Of a DNA stretch of 5,044 nucleotides, positions 1 through 5,044 are shown in pieces. The stretch spans positions 1 through 5,044 of the forward strand of contig CATLVA010000157.1 in assembly GCA_950060715.1 (NCBI GenBank), written 5' to 3'. A model generated the notes under the pieces. The model saw only the letters and a list, made by a program, of their open reading frames with translations, was not told where the DNA came from and did not search any database. Made by a program: the position numbers and the translations under genes. Origin of the DNA: an uncultured Oligoflexia bacterium (GTDB lineage Bacteria > Bdellovibrionota > Bacteriovoracia > Bacteriovoracales > Bacteriovoracaceae). The first letter of the stretch is position 1, and each line of letters begins with the position of its first letter.

Positions 1-2
1 AT

Positions 3-830
3 TTGCTGGATGAAACAGTTAAAGACACTCAAGTTGCGAGCCTTTCAAAAACAATTCCAATGGCGAATAATTATCTTTCTCAAACTCAAATGGGAATAAT
101 TGTTAATTCCCTAAAAAAATATATTCATTTCATTCAAGAAGAGGCAATGGCCCATGAGTTTTTGGTGATTGAAGTTCTATGGCAATTGAAAGAAAAAATA
201 AATTTACCTCTGAAAAATATTAAGTTTTTGAGAAGTGCTAATTTGAATATCTCAACTGGTCAAAATAATTTTTTTAACTATGTTAAAGCATCTCAGACTT
301 TAAATTATGATCCTACCAAATTAAAAAGATTCATAGATAATCAGTATAAAACAAATTTTAAGGGAGCTAATTTCAAGCAATTTATAAATGCCTATGTCAT
401 TCCTTTGATCATTCACTCTTTGACTCATGAAGTTGCTCACTCGCTAGAATGGGACTTCCTGGATTTGGCAAAGCAAAGTGGATGGAAGTTTGAGCCAAAA
501 ACTGTTAACAGCGCCTATCTTAAAAATAATAGAGAAAAATTGAATGTGCGAAAAGAAGTTTTTGAAAACATCACTTTTAGGGCACAAGACTATCCTAAAT
601 GGCTTAGCTCTTATAAGTCTAAAAAAGCCAGAGATTTCCTCACTCAAAATAGACTCATATCAATGTATGCAACTTCCAATCCGAATGAATGGTTCGCTGA
701 ATTATTTGCCATGTGCCAGTTTCGAAAAATTTATCCTAAATCAATTCAGATAGAGGAGGCGAGAAGGTATGAGCAACTTCTTGGAATTAATCCAAGTGCG
801 GTTAGTGAAAAAGAGTGTAGTCTTTTTTAA
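3..830 (+). CDS. putative zinc metallopeptidase (HExxH), 5' end outside window
   Basis: Probable zinc-dependent peptidase of unknown substrate. The visible 275 residues contain HEVAH at about 142-146 (nt 426-440), the classic HExxH in which two His bind zinc and Glu is the catalytic base. A second acidic motif, NPNEWFAELFA (about 226-236), lies some 85 residues further on and could supply the third ligand (E229 or E233), as in gluzincins. A distal E-x-F-A-E element is also seen in anthrax lethal-factor-like peptidases, but I claim only a similar layout. The frame is open from the left edge. The first codon here would be TTG at 3, and the next in-frame ATG (nt 60) has no Shine-Dalgarno sequence, so the true start probably lies upstream. 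No signal peptide or membrane segment is visible in this part, so location cannot be judged. The gene ends with TAA at 828-830, with no intrinsic terminator after it. The family name is not recognised; the metallopeptidase call rests on the two motifs. Confidence 0.72.
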   Translation: MLDETVKDTQVASLSKTIPMANNYLSQTQMGIIVNSLKKYIHFIQEEAMAHEFLVIEVLWQLKEKINLPLKNIKFLRSANLNISTGQNNFFNYVKASQTLNYDPTKLKRFIDNQYKTNFKGANFKQFINAYVIPLIIHSLTHEVAHSLEWDFLDLAKQSGWKFEPKTVNSAYLKNNREKLNVRKEVFENITFRAQDYPKWLSSYKSKKARDFLTQNRLISMYATSNPNEWFAELFAMCQFRKIYPKSIQIEEARRYEQLLGINPSAVSEKECSLF

Positions 831-993
831 CGTGGGTACTTTGCCTAGTTTTTTAGTCAGTTAAAGAATTAAGTCATTCTTAAACTAAATCTAAGTGCTT
901 GAATTTTCTAGTTTTCTCATTGATTGGGTTCATGCAGTTCATAATAAACATATGAAAATTGAAGAAATGAACACTTTCAACCGATTAGCCCGT
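831..993. other. intergenic region between peptidase gene and FecR-domain gene
   Basis: This gap holds no convincing gene. An AT-rich imperfect inverted repeat is present: AAGAAT at 864-869 pairs with ATTCTT at 876-881 around a 6-nt loop. No T-run follows, so it is not a convincing terminator. The frame of the downstream gene stays open back to a TAA at 892-894, with a GTG at 895 and ATGs at 952 and 967. That upstream stretch looks non-coding, because the signal peptide and ribosome binding site sit at 1006. Confidence 0.5.
841..869 (+). promoter_or_regulatory. weak candidate sigma70-type promoter for the FecR-domain gene
   Basis: TTGCCT (841-846) and AAGAAT (864-869) each match four of six consensus positions (TTGACA, TATAAT) and are separated by 17 nt. 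This would start transcription near 876 and give a leader of about 130 nt. The hexamers are weak, and in AT-rich DNA such pairs occur by chance. It is listed because the FecR-domain gene must be expressed from this gap or by read-through from the peptidase gene, and no better pair was seen. Confidence 0.2.
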
Positions 994-998
994 GGGAG
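994..998 (+). promoter_or_regulatory. Shine-Dalgarno site deciding the FecR-domain start
   Basis: GGGAG lies 7 nt before the ATG at 1006, a normal distance. It supports this start over the in-frame GTG 895, ATG 952 and ATG 967, none of which has a comparable site and all of which would bury the signal peptide behind a hydrophilic extension. Confidence 0.7.
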
Positions 999-1005
999 TA
1001 ATAGG

Positions 1006-2547
1006 ATGAAAAATATAATTATAATTCTCATGTTTGCTATGAGTATCATGGCTTTTTCCTCACAGAAGGGAAAGAACGTGGCAATCGTCAAACTAGCTAA
1101 AGGGACTGCTTCAGTCACAAACCTCGCTGGAGAAACAACCGCTATTCAGAAAGGGATGTGGATTGAAGAAGGGGCGATCATTAAAACCGCGCCCAAAAGT
1201 TTCGTTCGTTTAAGCTTTGTAGATAAGTCTTCAATGAACGTTGGTCCAAAGTCCGAGTTGAAAATTGAAAAATTCAGTAAAAAAGAAGCGGGGGTTATCA
1301 ATGTCCTCACTGGGAAAATAAGATCTCAAGTTACCAAAGACTATTTGCAGATGGATAAAGATAAATCCAAACTCTTTGTTAAGTCTAAAAATGCAGTCAT
1401 GGGGGTTCGGGGAACCGACTTCATGTTCTCTACTAATAGAAAAACAGGAAATACTACAACTGTTCTTTTCGAGGGAGCTATTGTTTTTAATAAACTTCCT
1501 AAGGGAGGAGCTGCAGATTTAGAATCAGTCGTTAATAAAGGAAGAAAAATCCGTCCTGGTCAAGTTTCAGTTGCTTTAAGAAATAAGCCGGTTCCAACAG
1601 TGCCAGCAAAATTGAATAGTAAACAATTTGTTAAACTTCAAAATAACGTCAGTATGTTAGATTCTGACGTGAAGAAAGCAAAAAGAAGAAAATCACCTGT
1701 GCCTCCTGGTCTTACTGGAGATGTAGTTGCAAATGACCCAGTCAATTTAAAAGAAGAAATTAAAAAAATTGTTAAAGTTGAAGTAGCGGAAATTGAAAAC
1801 AAAAAAATTGATATGGAAGTATCAAAGGGCTTTAAAGACGGTTTAGATGAAAAACCAGCAGATGGAGTAATGGTACACGTTGAAACAGGTGCTGTTATCC
1901 AGCCTGCGAATGATGCTGTTTTTGACAATAATACTGGAGAGTGGGTAAGTTCCACTATGGGTGATATTAATGCTGCCGGTGAGTATATCCCACCTGAGCA
2001 AATCAATATTACCTCTGATGGTTCTTTCGTAACAGAAACAAATGACGGTAAGATGGCCGTAATTCCTGGAATGGGAGAGTCGATTGTTCCTGTTGATCAA
2101 ATGGTGAGCTTTGATGATGCACCAAAAGTAGAGCTCCCTCCAGAGATCGCTATTCAAGTAGAACAAGACTTAAAAACTCAAGATGCTGAAGGACCTACAC
2201 CTGCAGGATCAGTTGATGATTTACCTCCACCTTCGCCAGAAGATTTTAATGCACCAGAAGGACCAAACGGAGATCCAAATCAAGCGGGAGATTTACCTCC
2301 TCCAATAATACCTGAGGATTTTAATGATCCGACAAAAGCAGGAGATATGATGTTGAACCCTGATGGAAGCCCAGCTGGACCTGCTCCTGCTGGAAACCTT
2401 GATTCGGGAAATGTCTGTGCAAACTGTGTACCTGTTCCGATAGGGCAGCCGATCACGACCAATCCGACAACTAATGCTCCAGGGCAAGGTGGGGCACCAC
2501 CGCCACCACCACCAGGAACGACAAAAGTTAGAGTTAAAGTTGACTAA
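1006..2547 (+). CDS. exported FecR-domain protein with proline-rich C-terminal tail
   Basis: This 513-residue protein is predicted to be exported. Residues 1-18 or 1-19 form a Sec signal peptide: Lys2, a hydrophobic Ile/Met/Phe core, and likely cleavage after AFS or AFSS. There is no lipobox and no later membrane helix. Residues about 24-145 form a FecR domain: GMWIEEGAIIKT (50-61), RLSFVDKSSMNVGPKSELKI (68-87) and the signature VMGVRGTDF (131-139). Unlike FecR of ferric-citrate signalling, it has no cytoplasmic anti-sigma segment or membrane anchor, and no sigma-factor gene is adjacent, so a role in iron signalling is not supported. Residues about 150-280 are a Lys-rich linker with a charged, possibly helical stretch. 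Residues 286-314 (VHVETGAVI...GEWV) look like a small folded module. From about 395 the chain is Pro/Gly/Asp-rich, with two DLPPP...PEDFN repeats, a lone C471-A-N-C474, a hexaproline and a basic end, KVRVKVD. An intrinsic terminator follows directly. A TPR-barrel gene is next and is a plausible envelope partner. FecR domain and export are well supported; function is unknown. Confidence 0.85.
   Translation: MKNIIIILMFAMSIMAFSSQKGKNVAIVKLAKGTASVTNLAGETTAIQKGMWIEEGAIIKTAPKSFVRLSFVDKSSMNVGPKSELKIEKFSKKEAGVINVLTGKIRSQVTKDYLQMDKDKSKLFVKSKNAVMGVRGTDFMFSTNRKTGNTTTVLFEGAIVFNKLPKGGAADLESVVNKGRKIRPGQVSVALRNKPVPTVPAKLNSKQFVKLQNNVSMLDSDVKKAKRRKSPVPPGLTGDVVANDPVNLKEEIKKIVKVEVAEIENKKIDMEVSKGFKDGLDEKPADGVMVHVETGAVIQPANDAVFDNNTGEWVSSTMGDINAAGEYIPPEQINITSDGSFVTETNDGKMAVIPGMGESIVPVDQMVSFDDAPKVELPPEIAIQVEQDLKTQDAEGPTPAGSVDDLPPPSPEDFNAPEGPNGDPNQAGDLPPPIIPEDFNDPTKAGDMMLNPDGSPAGPAPAGNLDSGNVCANCVPVPIGQPITTNPTTNAPGQGGAPPPPPPGTTKVRVKVD
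2218..2331 (+). repeat. two in-frame DLPPP-PEDFN protein repeats in the FecR-domain tail
   Basis: Copy 1 (2218-2259, residues 405-418) reads DLPPPSPEDFNAP and copy 2 (2290-2331, residues 429-442) reads DLPPPIIPEDFNDP, offset by 72 nt. The DNA agrees closely in GATTTACCTCC and GATTTTAATG. An Ala-Gly-Ser/Asp/Asn motif recurs nearby at residues 400, 427 and 445 and again before NLDSG. This suggests a short tandem duplication that has since diverged in an extended, probably disordered tail. Confidence 0.65.
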
Positions 2548-2555
2548 TAAAGTAG

Positions 2556-2582
2556 AGGCCCTCCAAGTGAGGGCTTTTTTTT
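2556..2582 (+). terminator. strong rho-independent terminator after the FecR-domain gene
   Basis: GCCCTC (2558-2563) pairs perfectly with GAGGGC (2569-2574) around the 5-nt loop CAAGT, and is followed by eight T (2575-2582). G2557 and A2556 can extend the stem into the T-run. It begins 8 nt after the TGA-independent end of the reading frame (stop TAA at 2545-2547), so most transcripts of the FecR-domain gene should end here. Confidence 0.92.
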
Positions 2583-2587
2583 CTCCC

Positions 2588-2616
2588 TCATAAAATCCCT
2601 CTCAATCACTTATAAT
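2588..2616 (+). promoter_or_regulatory. candidate promoter of the TPR-barrel gene (perfect -10, weak -35)
   Basis: TATAAT at 2611-2616 is a perfect sigma70 -10 hexamer. At 17-nt spacing the -35 position (2588-2593, TCATAA) matches poorly, and there is no TGn extension, so an activator may help. Transcription would start near 2623, giving a leader of about 24 nt. The placement, just after a strong terminator and before the next gene, makes an independent promoter likely. Confidence 0.55.
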
Positions 2617-2636
2617 TTCAATAGATTCCAACAATT

Positions 2637-2640
2637 AGGT
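2637..2640 (+). promoter_or_regulatory. Shine-Dalgarno site of the TPR-barrel gene
   Basis: AGGT lies 6 nt before ATG 2647. This ATG directly begins a clear signal peptide, so the start is secure. Confidence 0.6.
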
Positions 2641-2646
2641 AGCTAG

Positions 2647-4248
2647 ATGAAGAACATCTTTATTTTGTTTATTTTACTTTTTTCTTTTTCAAGTTTTGCT
2701 GTAAGTTCGAGCACGCAAGTTGTGAAGAAAGTTTTCGAAGCGTTTCAACAAGGCCAGTATGAAACAGTTGTTAACGTCCTTGATAAGCTTCAAAAAAGAG
2801 TAAACTCAAACTCAGAAAGAGGTAAAGAAATTCAAGGTTTGATCTACTACTGGAAGGGGATGAGCTTTGCCCGTTTAAATGAGTTCGATCAAGCAGAAAA
2901 GTATTTTCAAGAAGCCATAAAACTCAATTATGACTCTGCGGATATTTATTACGAGTATGGACAAGTTTTATATGTTGCTGAGAAATATAAAAGAGCGAGA
3001 ATTGCGTTTAAGAAATCTGTGAAGCACAAATACAAAGTAGGAGTTTCTCTTTATTATATTGGATTTATCTCTCAAGAATTAAAAGAGTATAAAAAAGCAG
3101 TTAGCTTCTACAATCTAATTGAAAAACTGCCAAAAGAAGAAAAAGATCAGGTTGTTCAAGCGGCTCGAATGCAAATAGGGGATGTATACCTGGCGCAAGT
3201 TGAAAGGCAGCCAGATGTTTACAATGGAGTTAAGGATTACGTCATACCACAATATAAAAAGGCCCTCGCTTGGAATGAAGATAGTGCCTTAGCAGGACAA
3301 ATAAAAACAAAAATTGAAAAGCTTCAAAGAAAATACGAATTGATTCTTTTTAGAATGAGAAATGGAAGGCTAACTGCAAGACCTCCATATTTTTTAAGAG
3401 CTAATGCTCTTTATGGAATTAATGATAATATTACGACTTTAAGTGATAGTGATAAGTCGGGAACTAGTGAAGATGATTATTCTTCTGCTTATTATTCGGC
3501 AGGAGCTTTTGCGCGATATTCATTTTATCCAAGTTCTTCATTTTCCTACGCTCCAGAGTTTACAGCCTCATACACAAAATACTTATCAGACTCTGATAGC
3601 ATCAAACCATATAATACCTACTACTATACTGCGGCTTTAAAAACTAACTACGAATTTATTTATAATGATGCTCCAGCAACAATTTTTACCGATTTTGATT
3701 ACACTTATAATGCAGATGATGCCGACGCTGATGATGAATTTGCAGAGGCCAGTCAAGTGACAGGTGTTCAGTTATCTACACAACTAGAGTTCTCAAAAAA
3801 CAATCCGACAACTCTTCGATTCAGGTATGCACTGACTGATGCTGTGACGGACACCAGTGACTATTCAACGATTAGTTTTGGATATGAGCAAATTTATCTC
3901 ACAAAACATATTACATTCTTTCTTTTTAGTCAGTATGCAATGAATACTTATAGTGACTCTGATAGTGAGGCAAGCAATAACAATGCTTTTACTTTAAGAC
4001 TTGATAGTATTGTCGCTTCAATCGAAGCTTTGACACCGACATTCTATGTGAGCCTTACCAATACCGATTATGTTGATGATTCCGATCGAGCCGCAACGAA
4101 CTTGACGACATTAGGCCTAAATCTTTCGAGAAAAATTTCGAAGAAATGGTATGCAACTTTGGATTATTCTACTGGTAGCCAAGTGGGTGATGATGATGAC
4201 ACTTACAACCAGATGATTACCACATTTAATATCGACTATATTTACTAG
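2647..4248 (+). CDS. TPR-containing outer-membrane beta-barrel protein with acidic loops
   Basis: This 533-residue protein is predicted to span the outer membrane. Residues 1-18 are a Sec signal peptide (MKNIFILFILLFSF..., cleavage after SFA). Residues about 24-210 hold four or five TPR-like helical repeats: about 24-56, 62-95 (GMSFARLNEFDQAEKYFQEAI is the clearest), 98-130, 131-161 and 171-210. A Lys-rich helix (216-238) follows. From about 247 to the end, alternating aromatic/polar segments suggest 14 antiparallel strands, roughly 248-260, 279-294, 299-312, 322-340, 344-355, 367-384, 387-397, 405-419, 421-434, 446-460, 463-475, 484-497, 500-510 and 520-533. The last strand ends in an aromatic residue (Tyr533), as BAM substrates do. 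The periplasmic-TPR plus barrel layout is that of SLAM (surface lipoprotein assembly modulator), PgaA and BcsC, so export of a protein or polymer is a reasonable guess. I do not recognise a specific family. Asp/Ser-rich loops all fall on one face. It lies next to the FecR-domain gene and its stop overlaps that of the convergent acyltransferase gene. Confidence 0.82.
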   Translation: MKNIFILFILLFSFSSFAVSSSTQVVKKVFEAFQQGQYETVVNVLDKLQKRVNSNSERGKEIQGLIYYWKGMSFARLNEFDQAEKYFQEAIKLNYDSADIYYEYGQVLYVAEKYKRARIAFKKSVKHKYKVGVSLYYIGFISQELKEYKKAVSFYNLIEKLPKEEKDQVVQAARMQIGDVYLAQVERQPDVYNGVKDYVIPQYKKALAWNEDSALAGQIKTKIEKLQRKYELILFRMRNGRLTARPPYFLRANALYGINDNITTLSDSDKSGTSEDDYSSAYYSAGAFARYSFYPSSSFSYAPEFTASYTKYLSDSDSIKPYNTYYYTAALKTNYEFIYNDAPATIFTDFDYTYNADDADADDEFAEASQVTGVQLSTQLEFSKNNPTTLRFRYALTDAVTDTSDYSTISFGYEQIYLTKHITFFLFSQYAMNTYSDSDSEASNNNAFTLRLDSIVASIEALTPTFYVSLTNTDYVDDSDRAATNLTTLGLNLSRKISKKWYATLDYSTGSQVGDDDDTYNQMITTFNIDYIY

Positions 4249-4258
4249 TTGATATAGT
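4235..4258. repeat. imperfect palindrome spanning both convergent stop codons
   Basis: ACTATAT (4235-4241) and ATATAGT (4252-4258) are perfect inverted repeats flanking TTACTAGTTG, whose centre CTAG (4245-4248) holds the TAG stops of both converging genes. The stem is AT-rich and no T-run follows on either strand, so it would be at best a weak two-way terminator. It may be a by-product of the two C-terminal coding ends. Confidence 0.5.
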
Positions 4259-4967
4259 GGCGATTCATTTCATTTATACCTTGCTGAATAACCTCACGAC
4301 TTTTTGCAATTAGCTCAGGAATATCCTTATTTGTTTTTCCTGCAACGGATATAGGTGGATGTACTTTGATATAGATATCGAGCCTTTCAAAACCTTTTAA
4401 TGGGTATTTTAAGCTTACAAATTGTGACGCCGAAAATGGAATTAAAGGAGATTGGGTTTTTATGGCAGTATAGAAAGCACCTTTTTTAAATGGAGCCAAT
4501 TCTGCTTTTCTATTTCTATGTCCTTCTGGGAAAACAAGAACTTTAAGTCCTTTTTTGTTCACTTTCGTTTCCAGTTTATTCATCGACTCAAGAGCCTTCC
4601 TGCGGTTACCTCTTTTAACAAGGATATTTCCACCAAGGACAAAGAACTGACCAAAAATAGGAATAAGCCCAAGCTCAAACTTACCCAAGACGACAATCAA
4701 GCTCTGATAAAGCTTTGATACTGTAATAACATCAAAATTATGCTGATGGTTTCCAATGACAATTCCTGGCTCATTATTTTGCAAGTACTCTGGGTTTTCA
4801 ATATGAACATGAATATTTAATAGGTACTTCGAAACTTTTTCAAAGAGATTGAAAAAGAGTTTTGTGTTTTTGGGGTTACCAGCTCTTATCACAAAAAATG
4901 GAAGAAGAACTAACATGGTTGCAATAATTGATGCACTATAGAGTGCGTAACGAATTTTATATAACAT
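4245..4967 (-). CDS. plsC: 1-acyl-sn-glycerol-3-phosphate acyltransferase (PlsC family)
   Basis: This protein likely transfers an acyl chain to lysophosphatidic acid to form phosphatidic acid, at the inner face of the cytoplasmic membrane. Its 240 residues are close to the length of E. coli PlsC (about 245). A hydrophobic segment at 8-28 is a likely membrane anchor. All four acyltransferase blocks are present in order: block I GNHQHNFD (72-79, catalytic H74-x4-D79), block II GGNILVKRGNRRKA (112-125, R119 for phosphate binding), block III VFPEGHRNR (145-153) and block IV PLIPFSAS (174-181). The APFKKGAF run after block III is also typical. Block III has His150 where Thr is usual (EGTR). The start ATG at 4967 has no strong Shine-Dalgarno sequence and lies 17 nt after the stop of a histidine kinase gene, so the two are probably cotranscribed, with translation possibly coupled. 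The 3' end overlaps the convergent TPR-barrel gene by 4 nt. Related lysophospholipid acyltransferases share these blocks, so the exact acceptor lipid is inferred. Confidence 0.88.
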   Translation of the reverse strand: MLYKIRYALYSASIIATMLVLLPFFVIRAGNPKNTKLFFNLFEKVSKYLLNIHVHIENPEYLQNNEPGIVIGNHQHNFDVITVSKLYQSLIVVLGKFELGLIPIFGQFFVLGGNILVKRGNRRKALESMNKLETKVNKKGLKVLVFPEGHRNRKAELAPFKKGAFYTAIKTQSPLIPFSASQFVSLKYPLKGFERLDIYIKVHPPISVAGKTNKDIPELIAKSREVIQQGINEMNRHYIN

Positions 4968-4984
4968 GATTTCAGTTGCCGTTT

Positions 4985-5044
4985 CTAACGAGGAAGGTTG
5001 ATAGTAAACTTCGTACCTTCTCCAATTTTACTTTCTACTTCGAT
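4985..5044 (-). CDS. sensor histidine kinase, C-terminal end only
   Basis: Only the last 19 codons and a TAG (4987-4985) are in the window; the gene continues past the right edge. The residues IEVESKIGEGTKFTINLPR match the end of a GHKL ATPase domain: an I-x-V-x-S strand, then the G2 box G-E-G-T-x-F, then the final strand ending in LP. This pattern is highly characteristic of two-component sensor kinases. Sensor domains, the phospho-accepting His and the partner regulator are outside the window. The acyltransferase gene begins 17 nt downstream on the same strand. Confidence 0.85.
   Translation of the reverse strand: MEVESKIGEGTKFTINLPR

Noticed and set aside
861..884. Inverted repeat after the peptidase gene as a terminator
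   Set aside because: The stem is 6 bp of nearly all A/T with a mismatch beyond it, and no T-run follows on the plus strand.
920..945. TTGATT and CATAAT as a promoter for the FecR gene
   Set aside because: The spacer is only 14 nt, too short for a usual sigma70 promoter, although CATAAT alone is a good -10 match.
895..1005. In-frame N-terminal extension of the FecR protein from GTG 895, or from ATG 952 or 967
   Set aside because: A signal peptide begins exactly at ATG 1006 with GGGAG 7 nt before it; a longer start would put 13-37 hydrophilic residues ahead of the signal sequence.
1014..1025. Two tandem TATAAT hexamers
   Set aside because: They are the ATA ATT ATA ATT codons for the Ile run of the signal peptide, past the start codon; a promoter there would remove the start.
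1638..2006. Minus-strand open frame of 122 codons inside the FecR gene
   Set aside because: It is antisense to a protein with clear domains, has no family motif or ribosome binding site, and overlaps other equally featureless antisense frames.
1006..2547. FecR/FecI-type iron-signalling regulator
   Set aside because: The protein has a cleavable signal peptide and no cytoplasmic anti-sigma segment, and no sigma factor or TonB receptor gene is adjacent; only the FecR domain itself is shared.
3430..3483. RTX-type Ca2+-binding repeats in the acidic loops
   Set aside because: The segments are Asp/Ser-rich but lack the GGxGxDxxx nonapeptide spacing; any Ca2+ binding would be of another kind.
4452..4718. 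Plus-strand open frame of 88 codons opposite the acyltransferase gene
   Set aside because: The opposite strand carries all four conserved acyltransferase blocks here; the plus frame has no recognisable features.

Overview
The window is an AT-rich stretch from a Gram-negative bacterium. The Gram-negative call rests on an exported protein with N-terminal TPRs and a C-terminal outer-membrane-type beta-barrel. Base composition, Lys/Asn/Asp/Ser-rich proteins, Ile/Phe-rich signal peptides and the pairing of a soluble FecR-domain protein with a TPR-barrel protein recall predatory marine Bdellovibrionota (Bacteriovorax/Halobacteriovorax-like). That assignment is an impression from memory of such genomes, not a demonstrated match.

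Layout. On the plus strand, 3-830 is the 3' part of a gene for a putative zinc metallopeptidase (HEVAH plus a distal EWFAE motif). A 175-nt gap follows (831-1005), with a weak promoter-like pair and the ribosome binding site of the next gene. At 1006-2547 lies an exported FecR-domain protein whose long tail ends in proline-rich repeats and a lone CxxC. A strong intrinsic terminator (2556-2582) and then a perfect TATAAT -10 box (2611-2616) separate it from 2647-4248, which encodes a TPR/outer-membrane beta-barrel protein. On the minus strand, 4985-5044 is the last 19 codons of a sensor histidine kinase, followed 17 nt later by a PlsC-type 1-acylglycerol-3-phosphate acyltransferase (4967-4245). 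The acyltransferase and the barrel gene converge and share a CTAG in which both TAG stops lie.

How the genes may work together. The FecR-domain protein and the TPR-barrel protein both carry signal peptides, are adjacent and codirectional, and are plausible envelope partners: a periplasmic or exported FecR protein and an outer-membrane pore with a periplasmic TPR docking domain, similar in layout to SLAM, PgaA and BcsC. This is inference; the terminator between them shows they are not simply one transcript. The hand-drawn barrel has 14 strands, and all seven Asp/Ser-rich acidic segments fall on the same (predicted outer) face. The acyltransferase is a phospholipid housekeeping enzyme whose link to the kinase upstream is only positional. 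I see no mobile element, CRISPR array, tRNA or rRNA. No gene-free stretch exceeds 300 bases.
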